Assembly (NCBI GenBank): GCA_028023455.1
Contig: JAQFVV010006506.1
Span: 560,501-624,500 of the forward strand
Direction of reading: 5' to 3'
DNA length: 64,000 bases
Source of the DNA: Epiperipatus broadwayi
Taxonomy: Eukaryota; Onychophora; Udeonychophora; Euonychophora; Peripatidae
Shown: in pieces, positions 60,859 through 64,000 of the stretch
Numbering within the stretch: position 1 is the first letter of the stretch
Layout: every line of letters begins with the position of its first letter
Program-made: the position numbers and the translations under genes
The notes under the pieces: generated by a model
Seen by the model: the letters and a program-made list of their open reading frames with translations, nothing else
What the model was told of the DNA's origin: nothing
Databases searched by the model: none

Positions 60859-61225
60859 TATTGGATGAGTAGGCATTGGATAGGGATTTTATGCAAAAGC
60901 CTTCTGGCATCCATTGATTACTCTGTTTAGCACAGGTGGCAATACTGTATGGAGAGTTTTGCTCTGTTTATCAACAATTAATGTGCTAGTATAGGAAATG
61001 TGATCATGTGATGCTTAATGGTTTAACACTAATCCTGCCTAATAGGATAGTGGTGGCTATGGTTGTAAAAGAGCCAAAGACACCAAAATGTATGGGAGCT
61101 GAATTGAGTTCAGACCCATATGACTATAATTCTCATAGTTTTGTAGTTAAGTAGAGATAAGGGGTGGTTGCTAGAGGGTTGCATTCGATCCTAAGATCTA
61201 GATGCAGTGCTCTCAGATCCGAAGC

Positions 61226-61267
61226 TCCTCACTAATGAAGGCCACAAGCCAGAAACTAGTCTGGGGA
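61226..61267 (+). ncRNA. Rep-A hammerhead motif with mutated core
   Basis: TCCTCA (61226-61231), core CTAATGA (61232-61238), stem II GGC/GCC, GAAAC-TA-GTC and TGGGGA (61262-61267). The core G (third base) is A, which is expected to abolish cleavage. Everything else matches the intact copy. Confidence 0.6.
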
Positions 61268-61676
61268 TATTGGATGAGTAGGCATTGGATAGGGATTTTA
61301 TGCCTTCTGGCATCAATTGATTACTCTATTTAGCACAGGTGGCAATACTGTATGGAGAGTTTTGCTCTGTTTATCAACAATTAATGTGCTAGTATAGGAA
61401 ATGTGATCATGTGATGCTTAATGGTTTAACACCAATCCTGCCTAATAGGATAGTGGTGGCTATGGTTGTAAAAAATCCAAAGACACCAAAATGTATGGGA
61501 GCTGAATTGAGTTCAGACCCATATGACTATATAAGTTATTGAGATTAGATTGAAAATATTTTTTTGTGTTTTCAATTTCATTCTCATAGTTTTGTAGTTA
61601 AGTAGAGATAAAAGGTGGTTGATAGAGGGTTGCATTAGATCCTAAGATCTAGATGCAGTGCTCTCAGATCCAAAGC

Positions 61677-61718
61677 TCCTCACTGACGAAAGCCACAAGC
61701 CAGAAACTAGTCTGGGGA
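61677..61718 (+). ncRNA. Candidate hammerhead ribozyme, Rep-A tandem copy
   Basis: TCCTCA (61677-61682), intact core CTGACGA (61683-61689), stem II AGC/GCC with one A-C mismatch, GAAAC-TA-GTC (61703-61712), TGGGGA (61713-61718). It lies exactly 451 bp after the previous motif, so cleavage at both would release a unit-length RNA. Stem II is weakened to 2 bp here. Confidence 0.6.
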
Positions 61719-63065
61719 TATTGGATGAGTAGGCATTGGATAGGGATTTTATGCACAAGCCTTCTGGCATCCATTGATTACTCTGTTTAGCACAGGTGGC
61801 AATACTGTAACGAGAGTTTTGCTCTGTTTATCAAAAATTAATGTGCTAGTATAGGAAATGTGATCATGTGATGGATATAAATATAGTAGAAAAAATGATA
61901 AGAAACCTCCAGACAAAAACTAAGCCGAAAGGAAATAAATGGACGGATAGGTCGGTTCGATAAACGGATAACGTAATGGGATCATGAAAAATAAAATTGT
62001 TTTTTTTTGTAAACGTATGACAGGTGGGGCAAATCGTCTCATGACAAATAATTAAAGTCACTATGATAAACAAAAAAAAGAGTAGTGTTCACGGAGGGAA
62101 ATTAATGATAGACTTTTTTTGTGTGTGTATGATAGACTTAATGAGCTATAATAAGCGGAAAAAAAATAATGATATTAACGGGGTAAAATCAATGATAAAC
62201 TTAATGCATATTTATGTGCAGTCAAGCACAGCAAGACCAATGTAAATAATAGTAATAAAAAAAAGAAAAGAAATCTATAAATAATTTATTCGTATCACAA
62301 TCTGTCAGGTATAAATGCAGATAGAATTAACAATTAAATAGAAGTAAAAATAAAAATAAGAATCATTTAGGCTCATTAAAGAGCCATTTAATAATTAATA
62401 AAATAAACTAAATGAACAACAGTGATAATGCTTAAATGATAGATATCACTGATAGGTGTATGAGGTTGCAGATTGAGGCATATATGTGTGTGTGTATGCA
62501 TTATGTTGGGTCGTATTTTGAGCTTGATTCAGCCATCTCTTCGCACTTTAGATTCTCATGGCTCTCGATGGTTAAACTTTTAAATGAAGTGCCAGTAAGA
62601 ATCCTGGACTCATTATATAATAAGAATTAGTGTCTCAATATAATAAGAATTAGTGTCTCAAAATAAATAAATGAAGAAATAAGAATTAGTGCCTCAAATA
62701 AAATAAATAAATAAATCAAGAATAAGAATTTGTTGTTTGCGCAAGATGAGCAGGCAGTAGAAATATCCTGCTGTTCACACGCTTTAAACCCTGTTATGTT
62801 TTTTGTTTTGATAGAGTTAAGTTATGCCATGGTCTCGTATGCGTAGAGATTAAATTGGTTGATCAGCCAAAATCGATGGGAAAGAATTGTGTAGCTTTAC
62901 CAGGCTGTCTCTCTGCAGTCATCCTCATCATCATTATCACTCATCATGACAGAGTGGGAAAGTATGTAATAAAAGCAGAAGTAAGAGTTGAAAGCAAAGA
63001 ATTAAAATAGGCTCTCATCTCAGAATAAGATTCGACCCGATTTTAATTCTCAAAAATGGGCGGAG

Positions 63066-64000
63066 TGTAATGTGACGACCATGTAAAGTCGTCGACACAC
63101 ATATATATTTATTAATAAAATTAGAAAGTAATAAAGGTGAAATAAATTAGCTAATAAATTTTTTTTAAAAAAAAAGGAAGGAAAAGAAAAAAATTGAAAT
63201 TCTAATGTCAAAATTACTGTGGATTTTGTAATAGTAAGAGAAGGGGAGGGGGGCTGCATAAATAAAGAAATGCGTCTCTTTCTCTCTTGTAAGTCAAATG
63301 CTAGAAAGTTATTTTTGTTTATTGTGGGAGAGGGGAAGTGGATGCATAAAAAAAATGCGTTTCTTCTCTCTTTAAAAAAAAAATATATTATAACAAATTA
63401 AAATAAATGTAAAACGTAAATGTGAAAAAAATGAATGAATTGTAAACTTTAAATAAAATAAATGTAATATGTGATATATAAAAAGAAACAATATGGCCGT
63501 AGGTGTGAAAGTCTGTTGGACAAATTAAATTCCACGGACAAAGAAATGTTATCAATGGAAGATCTTTGCCTGATCTGTTAAATTAATTGGGACTTACATT
63601 CCAGCCACTAATTAAATAAAGAAACATAATGATAAGAATTGGTTGGAAATCTAAGTCTTAATTAAAAAATTTTAAAAACAATGAACAAAAGAATGAGATT
63701 AAGAAAATTACAATTTTTGTCTGGCATTGCTAGTAGAGACTTTAGAGAAGCAACAGCTAAAAGAAAATGGAAGAAGTGCGTGGCTAGTGGCGTTAAAGGG
63801 ACGTGGGTTCGGATTCAAGCCGTCTCATCACTGACTCGCAATGTAAGATCTTTGCCTGACCTGCTAGAGGGACCGCCGCTTCTGTAGCTGTCAATTGAAA
63901 CTCAACCTAAAGAATCAACCAGCAAACTGGATGAAAATAACCCCACAAACTGAGGAAGTTAATGGAGAACCTAAGGAATCAACAAGCAAAAACTGGAACG
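63066..64000 (+). mobile_element. 3' LTR (continues beyond window)
   Basis: Begins TGTAATGTGACGACC right after the purine tract and matches the 5' LTR to the window end. Differences seen include C/T in CCATGTAAAG, C(G/A)GCC, GC(A/G)TGGC and GCC(A/G)TCTC. High identity suggests a recent insertion. Confidence 0.75.

Larger units (their letters stand above)
60375..61871. mobile_element. Rep-A array (1.5 kb): one inverted and about 2.5 tandem units, 12-bp target duplication
   Basis: Perfect 12-bp duplications TGGATATAAATA flank the block (60363-60374 and 61872-61883). Inside, one unit runs in antisense (60375-60822), then sense units follow: a 5'-truncated one from about 60823, a second and a third. 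The left end AACAGAGCAAAACTCC and the right end GTGATCATGTGA match the ends of the 88- and 61-bp insertions at 12 kb. Unit length measured between hammerhead motifs is 451 bp (61226 to 61677); the preceding interval is about 409 bp because of an internal deletion. No coding capacity. The structure suggests a retroelement copied from a multimeric or circular RNA. Confidence 0.8.
58604..63065 (+). mobile_element. Internal region of the LTR retrotransposon, no pol found
   Basis: Contains a leader, a gag-like coiled-coil frame (59600-60067), a follow-on frame (60055-60375), a 1.5-kb Rep-A insertion (60375-61871) and 1.2 kb of further non-coding sequence. A purine-rich AAAAATGGGCGGAG (about 63052-63065) immediately before the 3' LTR fits a polypurine tract. 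No protease, reverse transcriptase or integrase text was found, so this is a defective or non-autonomous element. A short tandem repeat (AATAAGAATTAGTGTCTCAA, three diverged copies) lies at 62620-62690. Confidence 0.6.

Overview
The window is strongly AT-rich, non-coding and packed with decayed transposable elements. It looks like intergenic or intronic DNA of an invertebrate metazoan. RTE-type LINEs, Penelope-like elements (PLEs) with GIY-YIG endonucleases, tRNA-Gly-derived SINEs, long palindromes and (TA)n/(TAA)n tracts all point that way; I cannot name the phylum. There is no bacterial-type gene organisation. The only plausible host coding sequence is one possible exon with a sushi (CCP)-like cysteine pattern at 17.6-17.8 kb.

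Layout. 1-2.7 kb: nothing recognised. 2.7-5.3 kb: RTE-like LINE relic split by a near-perfect 228-bp palindrome. 5.9 kb: tRNA-Gly SINE. 6.4-6.9 kb: palindromic MITE. 7-12 kb: AT-rich, unassigned. 12.05-12.3 kb: two tiny (88 and 61 bp) mobile units with 13-bp target duplications. 13-17 kb: three hairpin repeats. 17.6 kb: possible exon. 18.1-18.5 kb: broken reading frame, minus strand. 19.6-21.8 kb: LINE relic carrying a SINE and a retroposed hairpin. 21.9-22.4 kb: hammerhead-bearing repeat (called Rep-A here). 23.4 kb: SINE with 16-bp target duplication. 23.5-27.1 kb: giant palindrome, two 1.75-kb arms. 29.0-31.7 kb: second RTE-like LINE relic, minus strand. 34.5-35.1 kb: another Rep-A. 35.8-44.1 kb: three copies of a roughly 2.3-kb LTR-like unit (two head-to-tail, one inverted) around a PLE relic. 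44.2-46.2 kb: another element lodged in (TA)n. 50.1-50.7 kb: inverted duplicate of a PLE endonuclease. 51.3-55.3 kb: (TAA)n tracts and a well-preserved non-LTR retrotransposon (ORF1 zinc knuckle, ORF2 APE endonuclease) coupled by TAATG and ending at a 500-N gap. 57.3-64 kb: LTR retrotransposon with nearly identical LTRs, its interior interrupted by a 1.5-kb Rep-A array.

Most interesting system: Rep-A contains a motif with the order and pairing of a minimal type I hammerhead ribozyme (CTGANGA, short stem II, GAAA-C-TA-G-TC, stem I). It recurs 451 bp apart in tandem, shows a compensatory change in stem II, and sits in insertions bounded by 12-13-bp target duplications. This resembles a retrozyme-like non-autonomous retroelement, and the PLE relics in the same window suggest a candidate mobilising machinery. 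The identification rests on reading by eye; cleavage is untested.
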